NCBI GenBank assembly: GCA_945787595.1
Contig: CALZJV010000192.1
Coordinates: 1 to 16,955 of the forward strand
Direction: 5' to 3'
From: an uncultured Desulfobacterales bacterium
GTDB lineage: Bacteria > Desulfobacterota > Desulfobacteria > Desulfobacterales > JAFDCJ01
Length of the DNA stretch: 16,955 nt
Position numbers and translations under genes: made by a program. Of the stretch, positions 5,195 through 13,308 are shown piece by piece (position 1 is the first letter of the stretch; each line of letters begins with the position of its first letter). A model generated the notes under the pieces. The model did not search any database. It was given only the letters and a program-made list of their open reading frames with translations, and was not told where the DNA came from.

Positions 5195-5974
5195 TTACCT
5201 CAACTTCCATTCCGGATTGCGCTTTTCGAAAAAAGCGCTTACCCCCTCCTTGGCGTCTTCCGTGGTGCAAAGACGTGCAAAGGCCTCATTCATGTATTCG
5301 AAGGCCTTGTAGTAATCCAGATCGGCGGCCGCATAAAATGCTTTTTTGCTGATTTGTACGGCTATGGGACTTTTGCGGGCTAAAATCGCCGCCCATTTGC
5401 GGGTTTCATCCGCCAGATCGTCTTTAGGAACCACCCGGTTCAATAGACCCATTTCTAATGCTTGTGGGGCTTTAATCAAATCACCGTAGAGCAGCAATTC
5501 AAGGGCACGCTTTCTGCCGACCGATCTAGCAACCGGAACCACCGGACCAATGCAGTTGAGCCCGACGTTAATGGCCGTCAAACCAAAGCGCGTGTTTGCT
5601 GCTGCAATCGCCAGATCGGCGGCTGCCACCAGGCCGGCCCCATTTGCCGCGGCCACGCCCTGAACCTGGGCAATCACAGGTTTGCTCATACGACTGATGG
5701 TGACCAGCGGCTTCTCCATGTGTTCAACCCAGGCCTTGTATTCCATGGCGGTCTTTCCGGCCAGTTCGTTAACGTCGATACCGGCGCAAAACGCTTTGCC
5801 CGCCCCTTTGAGGATAATAACTCTCACGCTTGGCTGCCCGTCCAGTTCATTGAGCGCCTGGACGAGTTCCCCGGCCAGGGGGGTGTTGAAAGTATTGAGT
5901 TGTTCAGGACGATTCAGTGTTATTTCTCCAACAAAGTCATCGCCAATTTCTACAATTAGATTATCATAGGTCAT
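5195..5974 (-). CDS. Crotonase-fold protein (enoyl-CoA hydratase/isomerase family)
   Basis: This 259-residue protein has the normal length and layout of the crotonase family, which acts on acyl-CoA thioesters in the cytoplasm. The N-terminal strand segment has LNRPEQLNTFN (20-30). The first oxyanion-hole loop is AFCAGID (61-67), and the second region is ANGAGLVAAADLA (110-122), followed by RFGLTAINVGL (129-139) and a C-terminal trimerisation helix region. By eye, the two catalytic glutamates of enoyl-CoA hydratase (Glu144 and Glu164 in the rat enzyme) correspond to Gly114 or a neighbour and Ala134. Simple hydration of enoyl-CoA is therefore doubtful, and an isomerase, hydrolase, dehalogenase or lyase role is more likely. 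The start is the ATG at 5974, with GAGGAATAAATT upstream, overlapping the isomerase stop by ATGA, so the two are translationally coupled. Confidence 0.85.
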   Translation of the reverse strand: MTYDNLIVEIGDDFVGEITLNRPEQLNTFNTPLAGELVQALNELDGQPSVRVIILKGAGKAFCAGIDVNELAGKTAMEYKAWVEHMEKPLVTISRMSKPVIAQVQGVAAANGAGLVAAADLAIAAANTRFGLTAINVGLNCIGPVVPVARSVGRKRALELLLYGDLIKAPQALEMGLLNRVVPKDDLADETRKWAAILARKSPIAVQISKKAFYAAADLDYYKAFEYMNEAFARLCTTEDAKEGVSAFFEKRNPEWKLR

Positions 5975-6879
5975 AATTTATTCCTCTCTTGATCTTCTTT
6001 CTTTATCCCCAGAACTTCGCGACAATAGCGGATACTGCGTTCGATTGTCTCCTTTTCCTTTCGCAGGGCTTGCTGCATGTCATTCATTGGTATTTCCATT
6101 TCAGTCTCGATGTTGATACGACGCATAGCGGATTTTGTTTTAATTATTTCATAGGCGCGCTTCATGTCGATGTCACCTTCTCCCACGGCTGCACCCGTTA
6201 GCTTGAAGCCATATCTTTGAAACTCGATACGGTCGTCTCTGAAATGGTTCGTGAAGGCCCTTGGTGCCAGGTTTGCAATGGCCTGCATGGGGTCTTCCAT
6301 GACCATCAGGGCATTGACGGTGTCGATGCAGGCACCGACTACCGGACTGTCCACCAGATCCAACAACCACAGGATCTCTTCAGAAAAACTGTCGCAATGG
6401 TTCTCCACCGCGATTCTGATTCCGGCAGCATCCGCTTTCGGTGCCGAAGCCTTCAGCCGTGAGGCAAAGGCTTTCATTTGTGCCGTAACTTCCGGATGGA
6501 AGCGACTGGCGGAAACCGGACGTGGGCGCTTTAAATCCATACTGACTTTGACGATATCCGCTCCCAGGCTGGCGGCTGTTGCAATGGCCTCTTCGAGATC
6601 GTGCTGAATCCCGATGCCCATGCCGCCCATATCCATGGAAAAATTGTATTCAAGATAAAGTCCGTGTTCTTTGGCGGCGGCGCTGACTTCCTGCAGATAA
6701 GCCGTATCCAGTTTTTCAAGAACGCCGTCGTCGAGATGGAGTCCGTCGAGACCCAAGCGAACCGCTTCATCAAAGAGTTCAAATGTGCTCAGCTGCCTGG
6801 GCCAGGGTAGCTTAAAATCAGCCCATGCCTGACCGATACCATGAATATAAAAACTATATGTGTGTAATCCCAGCAGCAT
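5971..6879 (-). CDS. Sugar phosphate isomerase/epimerase-like TIM-barrel protein
   Basis: This 302-residue protein belongs to the xylose-isomerase-like TIM barrel (AP endonuclease 2) superfamily. Numbered from the chosen start, the typical metal ligands are visible at strand ends: Glu159 in AVENH, Asp186 in CIDT, His212 in TNHF and Glu258 or Glu260 in NIETE. The N-terminal strand LLGLHTYSF is also typical. Members isomerise or epimerise sugars and polyols or act on related ketoacids; the substrate cannot be assigned. The start is the ATG at 6879 with GGGGTGACATC upstream; an in-frame TTG ten codons earlier lacks a good ribosome site. It is the first gene of a two-gene operon with the crotonase-like gene and is divergent from the MttB-family gene at 7071. 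A promoter is proposed at 6968-6995. Confidence 0.8.
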   Translation of the reverse strand: MLLGLHTYSFYIHGIGQAWADFKLPWPRQLSTFELFDEAVRLGLDGLHLDDGVLEKLDTAYLQEVSAAAKEHGLYLEYNFSMDMGGMGIGIQHDLEEAIATAASLGADIVKVSMDLKRPRPVSASRFHPEVTAQMKAFASRLKASAPKADAAGIRIAVENHCDSFSEEILWLLDLVDSPVVGACIDTVNALMVMEDPMQAIANLAPRAFTNHFRDDRIEFQRYGFKLTGAAVGEGDIDMKRAYEIIKTKSAMRRINIETEMEIPMNDMQQALRKEKETIERSIRYCREVLGIKKEDQERNKL

Positions 6880-6928
6880 GATGTCACCCCAATGTTGCAA
6901 AAACAACAAGGCAAAGAATAGTTAAAAT

Positions 6929-6956
6929 TTGCGAAAATTATTTATTGCCTTATAAA
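6929..6956 (+). promoter_or_regulatory. Possible promoter of the MttB-family gene at 7071
   Basis: TTGCGA (6929-6934) and TATAAA (6951-6956) are separated by 16 bases and point to the gene starting at 7071, leaving a leader of about 105 bases. The match is modest and the area is AT-rich, so a chance hit is possible. Confidence 0.35.
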
Positions 6957-6967
6957 ATTCCATGTGT

Positions 6968-6995
6968 TGTATATGAACCAACCAGGTTATGTCAA
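6968..6995 (-). promoter_or_regulatory. Promoter of the isomerase-crotonase operon
   Basis: The minus strand reads a perfect TTGACA (6995-6990), 16 bases, then TATACA (6973-6968), about 90 bases upstream of the isomerase ATG. It overlaps the divergent control region shared with the MttB-family gene. Confidence 0.5.
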
Positions 6996-7070
6996 GAAAC
7001 GGTTATTTCCCATTTTTTTATTTCTACAGACAATCATCGACGGGCGAGTGACCCGAATAAGGAGTCGATC

Positions 7071-8531
7071 ATGGAACTAAAAGGACTTACAGGGGGTTTA
7101 TACCAACCGCTATCCTCTGCAGATATCGAAACCATTCACCAGGCGGCGCTGACTATTTTGGAGAATACCGGCATCACTTATGAATCCGGCCTGGAAGAAA
7201 CCATTGCTATGCTTGAAGCACAGGGGGCCAAGGTGGACAGAGAACGAGCCAGAGTTTTTTTCCCCAAAGACCTGGTTGTAACCCAGGCGGCCAGGGCGCC
7301 CGAGCGCGTCATTTTGTTCAGCCGCGATGGAAAAAATGACCTGGATCTTACCCAACACCGCGTTTACCTTGGAACAGGCGGGGCGGCCATTAAAATTCTA
7401 GATCTTGAAAGCGGCCGGGCACGATCCACCACATTGAACGATTTGTATCAACTCGGAAGACTGGTGGATGCGCTGGATAATATCCATTTTTTTCTTCGGC
7501 CCTGCATACCGACCGATATCTCTGAAAACGACTACGATGCCAACGTTTTTTATACCTGTTTAAAAGCTACGGGCAAGCATGTCATGGCCGGGGTAAATGA
7601 TGTGGCAGGGTTTCATAAAGCTTTGGACATCGCCGCGATGGTTGCCGGTGATAGGGCAAAATTAAAAGATAAGCCTTTTATTTCAATAATAACTTCGTTT
7701 GCCATCAGCCCGTTGAAGCTTTGCACGCAATCGACATTGATCATGCAGGAAGCGGTCAAGAATCGAATTCCGGTTGCACTCTCCAGTGCCCCCATGGCAG
7801 GTTCGACCTCCCCGCTGACCATGGCCGGCACTCTGGCTCAGCTCCATGCCGAGCAGCTTGCCGGAATTGCCGTTTGCCAGTTAACCAACCCCGGCGCACC
7901 GATCTTATACGGCGGTATACCCGGCATGGCAAATCTTAACAGCTTCGGGTATCTGGGCGGTGCTGTCGAGTGCGGCATGATGAATGCCGCCATTCACCAG
8001 CTGGCAAATCATATTAAAGTACCGAATTACAATTCAGCAGGACTGGCCGAATCGAAAATCCCCGATGCGCAAGCCGGCTGGGAAAAAGCCTTAACTGTAC
8101 TGCTGGCAGCCATGGGTGGCTCCAACTATGTCCACCATGCGGCCGGCATGCTGGAGTCCATGCTGACCGTGGCCTTTGAACAATATGTTATCGATGATGA
8201 GATTATCGGAATGTGCTGCAAAGTTCTTAAAGGCATTGAAGTGGATCCCGAACATCTGGCCCTGGAAGCCATCGATGAAGTCGGACCGGGAGGCAATTTC
8301 ATTGCCTCAGATCACACCTTTGCCCACATGCGCAAAGAATATTTTGCAGGAAACGGCGTTACGGACCGAATGATTCGGGATGATTGGGAGCTGGAAGGTT
8401 CGCAAGATGCCGCAGCACGGGCACGAGAGATTGCCAAAACAATTTTAGCGCAAGAAGAAAAATCTTATATTCCCGCTGAAGCGGCGCAGGCCATCCGGAA
8501 GAAGTACAACATTATCGGTGAAAAATCTTAG
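7071..8531 (+). CDS. MttB-family (COG5598) corrinoid-dependent methyltransferase, non-pyrrolysine
   Basis: This 486-residue protein is of the trimethylamine methyltransferase (MttB) superfamily. Typical segments include an N-terminal helix pair (DIETIHQAALTILENTGI), LGTGGAAIKILDLESG, LDNIHFFLRPCIP, a glycine-rich barrel region (YGGIPGMANLNSFGYLGGA), AGLAESKIPDAQAGWEKA and a C-terminal VGPGGNFIASDHTFAHMR. The frame is unbroken with no in-frame TAG, so it lacks the pyrrolysine of true MttB. Non-Pyl members such as MtgB demethylate quaternary amines (glycine betaine, proline betaine, carnitine), passing the methyl group to a corrinoid protein. No corrinoid protein or methylcorrinoid:folate transferase is in the window. 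The start is the ATG at 7071 after AAGGAGTCGATC; an open frame from 6945 has no ribosome site and is rejected. Confidence 0.85.
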   Translation: MELKGLTGGLYQPLSSADIETIHQAALTILENTGITYESGLEETIAMLEAQGAKVDRERARVFFPKDLVVTQAARAPERVILFSRDGKNDLDLTQHRVYLGTGGAAIKILDLESGRARSTTLNDLYQLGRLVDALDNIHFFLRPCIPTDISENDYDANVFYTCLKATGKHVMAGVNDVAGFHKALDIAAMVAGDRAKLKDKPFISIITSFAISPLKLCTQSTLIMQEAVKNRIPVALSSAPMAGSTSPLTMAGTLAQLHAEQLAGIAVCQLTNPGAPILYGGIPGMANLNSFGYLGGAVECGMMNAAIHQLANHIKVPNYNSAGLAESKIPDAQAGWEKALTVLLAAMGGSNYVHHAAGMLESMLTVAFEQYVIDDEIIGMCCKVLKGIEVDPEHLALEAIDEVGPGGNFIASDHTFAHMRKEYFAGNGVTDRMIRDDWELEGSQDAAARAREIAKTILAQEEKSYIPAEAAQAIRKKYNIIGEKS

Positions 8532-8783
8532 GCCCTTGTCAGTTTTTTTTAGACAGGATTTACAGGATTGATGGGATTTTTTTCGCCTGCGGCGAGAGGC
8601 CCTTCGGCCGAAAAACCGATGGAAAATGGAGGATCGCTTCGCTAGGATGAGGGACGATAGAACATATTGTCCACCTTCTTCAGAGCGGCACCCTTTTCCT
8701 TTGAGCCTTGAGCCATATTCTCTTTATCCTTATGATCCTGTCCAATTGTTTTTTTTAAGATAAGAATCCATTCCTTTTCTTTT
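8532..8783. other. Convergent intergenic region with small hairpins and an AGGATT repeat
   Basis: No gene is seen between the convergent genes. AGACAGGATTTACAGGATT (about 8552-8570) is a tandem AGGATT-type repeat of a kind common in deltaproteobacterial intergenic DNA. It is followed by two GC-rich mini-hairpins, CGCC-TGC-GGCG and GGCC-CTTC-GGCC (about 8584-8611), with A/T runs on both sides that could end transcription from either side. A second T-run lies near 8748-8756. Confidence 0.5.
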
Positions 8784-10085
8784 TTATCCTTCGTCAATCA
8801 TCGTTCGTCGTTCGAAGCAGGCGGAAAGCTCTTCACCGATAATGTTCAGAACAAAAGGCAGGTGCATTTCCGGTACAGGTCCGGCGGGTGTCTCCGGGAG
8901 GATGATCGTGCTGCTTACCGGAAATCTGTAAAGCGCCTCTTTCGCTTTTCCGTTCAGAAAAGCTTGCTGGGTTATAAGGATCATCCGGGGATATCGGCTG
9001 CCGAAAGTTGATATCTCGTCTATGGCTTTGTCTAAATACCGGTCCCAGGTAGCATCCATCACGATGAGGTTGTCATTTAATGTATTATAATCCGGTTGAA
9101 GTTCCGGAAGATACCAGGCCTCATCTGCAAAAAAAGGGGTTTTTTCTTCATAGGAGGGATCGACCGGCGGTGCATTGATAAATTCATCCATTGTTTTTCC
9201 GGCAAAATAACTTTTTTCCCATAATACTACTTTTTCCCGGCCGAATTTTAACAGCATTTCATTTCTGCCCTCGAGTTTTACGAATTTGGCATCAACCCTG
9301 GAATCGACAGTTACCAGCGGGCCATGAGCACTTTTTCCAAACAAATGCTGTTCACAAAGCATCGTTCCAGTCCTGTCGAATTTGTCTGACCATGCCAGAC
9401 CAATTCCGGCCGGAGGTCCAATATAGAACATGGTTTCATATTTCTTGTTGACGGCCATGCTCGTTGATATAGCCGCCTTAAGGTCCGGCTTACCAAGCAC
9501 GTCAAGCACTGTTTCAGCGCTTTTTCTGAAATGCTCGCCCACGATTTCGGCCTTTTCAGGAAATGCTGTGCACCAGGCATTGATAAAAATCAGGTGGATT
9601 GCTGCATACAGATAATCCCTTCGCGAATACTCAAAGCCGTTTTTCAGCAAAAACTTCCCGCCGTTTTTTTGGGCCGGCTCGTGATCACGGAAACCGGTTT
9701 CCGGTTCCAGCCGGAACACGGGGCTCGAGACCGTCGCAAGTCGTTTTGTCAGCCGCTTTTGCCCTGCAGGTGAAGATGCCGCCGTAAACAGGAGAATATT
9801 GTTGTCAAACGCGCATAGGGGTGCTTCGGGCGAAATGATCCGCACCGGATAACCCAGAAAGCGGCTCCAGATACGGCCTGCATTTTTTACTGCGGCTTCC
9901 GAGATTCGATCCATGGGTGCAAATACGATTTCGTCTATATCCGAATTATCGTCAAAAAGATATTGCGCAAGCCGGGTTGTGTTTTCATCCATCGCCCGAC
10001 ATATCTCGTCCCCCAAATCCTTTGAAGAAATTATTGCGGCCAGCTCACGCATCTCTTCATAACCATATGCTTCTGCGCTCTGCAT
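8784..10085 (-). CDS. SIS-type partner protein of the GlmS-like gene
   Basis: This 433-residue cytoplasmic protein resembles the isomerase half (two SIS domains) of GlmS. Numbered from the ATG, the first SIS-like part is about 35-170, with DIDEIVFAPMDRISEAAVKNAGR and a loop LLFTAASSPAGQ where GlmS has SQSGET. The second part, from about 210, contains EQHLFGKSAHGPLVTVD (245-261). This matches the GlmS segment ending in KHGPLALID, so His254 corresponds to GlmS His504 and Lys235 to Lys485, while Glu488 is replaced (Arg238). The C-terminus ends ERRTMIDEG, without the PRNLAKS tail that carries Lys603. It lacks a glutaminase domain. The ATG at 10085 overlaps the end of the upstream GlmS-like gene by 29 bases (TTG at 10100 is an alternative), implying coupled translation and probably a complex. 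Exact activity is unknown. Confidence 0.7.
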   Translation of the reverse strand: MQSAEAYGYEEMRELAAIISSKDLGDEICRAMDENTTRLAQYLFDDNSDIDEIVFAPMDRISEAAVKNAGRIWSRFLGYPVRIISPEAPLCAFDNNILLFTAASSPAGQKRLTKRLATVSSPVFRLEPETGFRDHEPAQKNGGKFLLKNGFEYSRRDYLYAAIHLIFINAWCTAFPEKAEIVGEHFRKSAETVLDVLGKPDLKAAISTSMAVNKKYETMFYIGPPAGIGLAWSDKFDRTGTMLCEQHLFGKSAHGPLVTVDSRVDAKFVKLEGRNEMLLKFGREKVVLWEKSYFAGKTMDEFINAPPVDPSYEEKTPFFADEAWYLPELQPDYNTLNDNLIVMDATWDRYLDKAIDEISTFGSRYPRMILITQQAFLNGKAKEALYRFPVSSTIILPETPAGPVPEMHLPFVLNIIGEELSACFERRTMIDEG

Positions 10086-13000
10086 GTTCTGACGGGGCAA
10101 CCATCGCTTTCAAGCCTTCATTTAGATTTTTTATTTTCGACAGCTCTCTGGCCGGGGAAGCAACCTTCGCGAACAGACTCCGCCCGACGGTCATGGATTT
10201 GGCCAGGTTGCGGGGCGCGACGCCCATGGCTATACCGTGGGACTGACCATAGAAAAACGCAAGCTGGTAATAAAAGACCAGAGTTACGAGCGGTTGCATT
10301 GCATTTTTTTTCAAACCGGAAAGGAAGATGCAACGGTTGCGGCTCAACTGCCGGATACGTTCCTCCTGCCGACGTTCTAAACCGACTGCAGCAAATTTTA
10401 TCCTTTTACGATAAAGCAGCTCCATGACGTCAAGAGCTTCGTCAAGTCGCGGCGTACAGGTGGCGTCGACCACCACCAGTACGCATGCTAAATCGGCAGG
10501 CAGGCCCGTTTCCATCACCTCCTGATAGTCCAAAGCTCTACCTATTGCCGACCAGCTGTTCTCCTCCAGCTTCAGTGCTATTTCCTTTCCTGCACCGTTG
10601 GTAAAAAGGGCACTGACAACGATGCTGGCTTTATTTTGCGCATTTTCACGAGCCAGTCTTTTTGAAAATCTCTTGACGGTTTCATCTTCAAGAAGATTGG
10701 CAAGCACGTACGGGATCCGATGCATTTTTTCCAGGTGCAAAAGGGCTTCTTGCTTTCTGCCCTTGTGCGATGCCAACCACAGGCAGAACAGCTTTAAACA
10801 AAAAAGCATGCAAACCGTGCTCTTGACGTCGGAAACGGTGACTTCCTCACCGCTCAAGGCCGGAATTAAACCGCCGCTTTTGGCGACAATAAGGGCCATG
10901 TCGGCAAAAGTCTTTTCGGTGATACCGGTCATGATCACTTTGAGCGACTGGAGCTTCTTCGCCAAAAAGACCATGTCCGCCGTGGTCGAAGACCAGCTTA
11001 ACAGGATAACCAGGTCTTTTTCCGGAACGAACAGGGTTTCCGGATTTTCAATATCACCGGGCCTGACGGTCAACGCATCCATCTCCGGCATAATGGCATG
11101 GATAAAGTTTTTTGCGATTTCACACATGTGAAAAGCACTTCCGGTCCCGGCCAGTACAATCCGTTTAAGACCCGTGAAATTTGAGCCGAACCGACGGCGC
11201 AACAGGTTTTTTCTGATTCCCAGATCCGTAATCCCGTCCTCCTCCGGTGCATAATTTCCCAGTATTGTCAGAAGCCGCTGCGGTATTTCAGCCAGATGCG
11301 TTTCATAAAAAGACCGGTCCATGTCCTTCTTAACCTGGATGGGGTTTAAAACAGTCGCAAAAGGCTCCAGATCCGGCAGGCGCTGACCCTTGAAATCGGT
11401 AATCGTCACGCTGCGGCAGATGCTGCCGTCTAGTATTAATGGTTCTATGCGGGCAAATTTTTCTTCGCCCTCAAGAGCGTGGACCTCTACGGAAAATGCC
11501 TTTAGAATATCAGCTTTTTCTTTTTCAAAGACCTTTTTGAGCGCTTTTGAATCTTGCGCACCGGCACTTTTCCCCTTTAGCCCGGCAACTTTTTTAATAT
11601 GGTGTTCTTCCAGTCTTTCAAGCGCTTCTCGTTTTTCATAGATAAGCTGCTGGGGAAAGAGTCCTATAGCCGCGTTGATGTCGGAAACCACCATAAAATC
11701 ATCGTTCTCCAGCCGGCGGACCACAAATACAGGCCGGTTGTGGGCTGCCACATAAAGCCTTCGCGGAGATAAGATGCTGATTCCGCAGACGGCCACCTGA
11801 CCTCCGTTTTTCGATATCTGTTTGGCTGCTTCTATGAACGCCGCTTCATCCAGTTGTGCGGGTGTTTTGCCCTTGACTGTGCGATGAACCGAATAGTCTA
11901 TTACACTGCTTCCGATTCCGTGTTCCTGGAGATCATTTTCCACCTGGGTCAATACGGCCCCGTACCTTCGCTGTGCCTGGATCAATTGGTCAAAATAATA
12001 TCCCCAGAGAAGGGAGAGATACTCGGCGGAATTTTCACTGCGGAAAGAAAAGTTTGCGACTTTGGTAAGAAATTTACGGATGCTGTCCTCTGTTTTTCCG
12101 TCAAACTGACCGTTTACAACCACACTTCTAAATCGTTTTTCGTCCAGGAAGGGATGGGCGTTTGTTACAGTGACAGCCGACTGAAGCGCCCATCTTCCGT
12201 GAGCGACAACCGGCTGGGTAAAATATCTCAGGCTGACCGGGTCGCTCTGCCCCGGGACGATCGAAGCTTCCGTCATAATGTCATTGCGGGAAAGCTCGCT
12301 TAGCATATCAGTCAAAAAATCGTCGCGCTGCAGACACATCAGCGCTGCTGCTGCAGCCCTGCCGTAAATGTTTACGCCTTTTTCAGCTCCGTACAGACGT
12401 CTCCACTCCACAGGTCCGGGACGTTCATGGCGCGGCCAGGAAGCTTCCAGTATTTTTTCAAGGGATTCGATAAGGTCGGGCCTGGCCGCCGTTCTGGCAA
12501 GAAGGGCTACGTCCAGTAGCCGGAACAGGCAGCATACCCCGTCCCTATCGTAATCCGAAGGGATTTCAATGGCTGTTTCCGGCAGACAGCGCCATAGTGA
12601 TTTCAAGGCAGCCGGGTTTGGGGAAACTATCCTGCTGCCGCTTACGGCGGACTTTATCATCATTATGGCTGAAAGCGCTTTTTCAAATATTCGGTCAAAG
12701 GTGTGCAGGATATCGGCAGGTTCGGCACTAATCAGACCTGTGGCCTTTTTCGAGGCTATTGTTGTAATCAGCGGTTTGCGAATTATTTCGCGGATGACCA
12801 CCGGCGAAAGGTCATATTCTTTGATAAGTCGCCTGACAAAATTTATAAGATCTTTCCTTGAACGGATGAAAAAGGAGATATCAAAGCTCGGCCGGCCCGG
12901 CTGGCCGGGATTTAGTCGGCAGGGCCGCTCGGCCTTCAAGTCGACAAGCTCATCATATGCGGGATAGGGTGCTTCACCTTTAGTCACTTTTTCAAATTGA

Positions 13001-13308
13001 TCGAAGGGCAGCCCTTCGAAAGCGATAAGGCGTTGTTGCTGCTCCACCATCTTTTCACGATCGGAGCCTTGCGACCAGACGGATAACAACCGATTCTCAG
13101 GGTTCAGGTAGGCGCCATTGTCTAAAAGAGTTTCGACGAGCCTTTCCACGGAACCGACCGCTTTTCTAGTTCTGACCGGTTCGTTGTCGTCACCGAACAT
13201 GGCTACGCCGGTACTGTCCGGCGCCCTGTAAATAATGGCTGACATACCTGTCAGCACCCTGGTGAGATTGTTGCCAGCCCCTCCGAAATACGCCACAATT
13301 CCACACAT
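10057..13308 (-). CDS. Giant GlmS-like glutamine amidotransferase / SIS protein
   Basis: This 1083-residue protein compares with about 609 for GlmS, which makes glucosamine-6-phosphate from fructose-6-phosphate and glutamine. The N-terminus MCGIVAYFGG gives the Ntn nucleophile Cys2 after Met removal, and YRAPDSTG (27-34) follows. The continuation of the same domain, HGRWAL (370-375), TNAHPF (382-387) and VNGQFDG (398-404), comes only after about 300 extra residues (about 70-365) of unrecognised, helical sequence. RLYVAAHNRPV (517-527) ends the glutaminase part. SIS1 spans about 714-850 (AGTGSAFHM; SWSSTTAD for SQSGET) and SIS2 about 876-1045, ending in PRNLAKSMTV with Lys1037 equal to GlmS Lys603. 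Lys913 and Glu916 match Lys485 and Glu488, but His504 is missing (METG for KHGP). Two glutaminase-loop residues (Thr76, His77) are also changed. The ATG has AGGGAAAATATC upstream. The substrate is probably a phosphosugar, but not established. Confidence 0.8.
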   Translation of the reverse strand: MCGIVAYFGGAGNNLTRVLTGMSAIIYRAPDSTGVAMFGDDNEPVRTRKAVGSVERLVETLLDNGAYLNPENRLLSVWSQGSDREKMVEQQQRLIAFEGLPFDQFEKVTKGEAPYPAYDELVDLKAERPCRLNPGQPGRPSFDISFFIRSRKDLINFVRRLIKEYDLSPVVIREIIRKPLITTIASKKATGLISAEPADILHTFDRIFEKALSAIMMIKSAVSGSRIVSPNPAALKSLWRCLPETAIEIPSDYDRDGVCCLFRLLDVALLARTAARPDLIESLEKILEASWPRHERPGPVEWRRLYGAEKGVNIYGRAAAAALMCLQRDDFLTDMLSELSRNDIMTEASIVPGQSDPVSLRYFTQPVVAHGRWALQSAVTVTNAHPFLDEKRFRSVVVNGQFDGKTEDSIRKFLTKVANFSFRSENSAEYLSLLWGYYFDQLIQAQRRYGAVLTQVENDLQEHGIGSSVIDYSVHRTVKGKTPAQLDEAAFIEAAKQISKNGGQVAVCGISILSPRRLYVAAHNRPVFVVRRLENDDFMVVSDINAAIGLFPQQLIYEKREALERLEEHHIKKVAGLKGKSAGAQDSKALKKVFEKEKADILKAFSVEVHALEGEEKFARIEPLILDGSICRSVTITDFKGQRLPDLEPFATVLNPIQVKKDMDRSFYETHLAEIPQRLLTILGNYAPEEDGITDLGIRKNLLRRRFGSNFTGLKRIVLAGTGSAFHMCEIAKNFIHAIMPEMDALTVRPGDIENPETLFVPEKDLVILLSWSSTTADMVFLAKKLQSLKVIMTGITEKTFADMALIVAKSGGLIPALSGEEVTVSDVKSTVCMLFCLKLFCLWLASHKGRKQEALLHLEKMHRIPYVLANLLEDETVKRFSKRLARENAQNKASIVVSALFTNGAGKEIALKLEENSWSAIGRALDYQEVMETGLPADLACVLVVVDATCTPRLDEALDVMELLYRKRIKFAAVGLERRQEERIRQLSRNRCIFLSGLKKNAMQPLVTLVFYYQLAFFYGQSHGIAMGVAPRNLAKSMTVGRSLFAKVASPARELSKIKNLNEGLKAMVAPSEHAERRSIWL

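Noticed and set aside
5462..5969. Plus-strand open frames opposite the crotonase gene
   Set aside because: They are shadows of a convincing minus-strand gene with family motifs along its full length.
5195..5974. Acryloyl-CoA hydratase linked to the DMSP-lyase relic
   Set aside because: The glutamates needed for hydration are missing and the gene is 10 kb away from the relic, so the pathway link is not supported.
7071..8531. Pyrrolysine-containing MttB (true trimethylamine methyltransferase)
   Set aside because: No in-frame TAG interrupts either MttB-family gene, so both are the non-pyrrolysine type.
10598..11131. Plus-strand open frame of 177 codons
   Set aside because: It lies antisense within the GlmS-like gene, whose frame contains clear SIS motifs. 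The opposite frame has no ribosome site or recognisable content.
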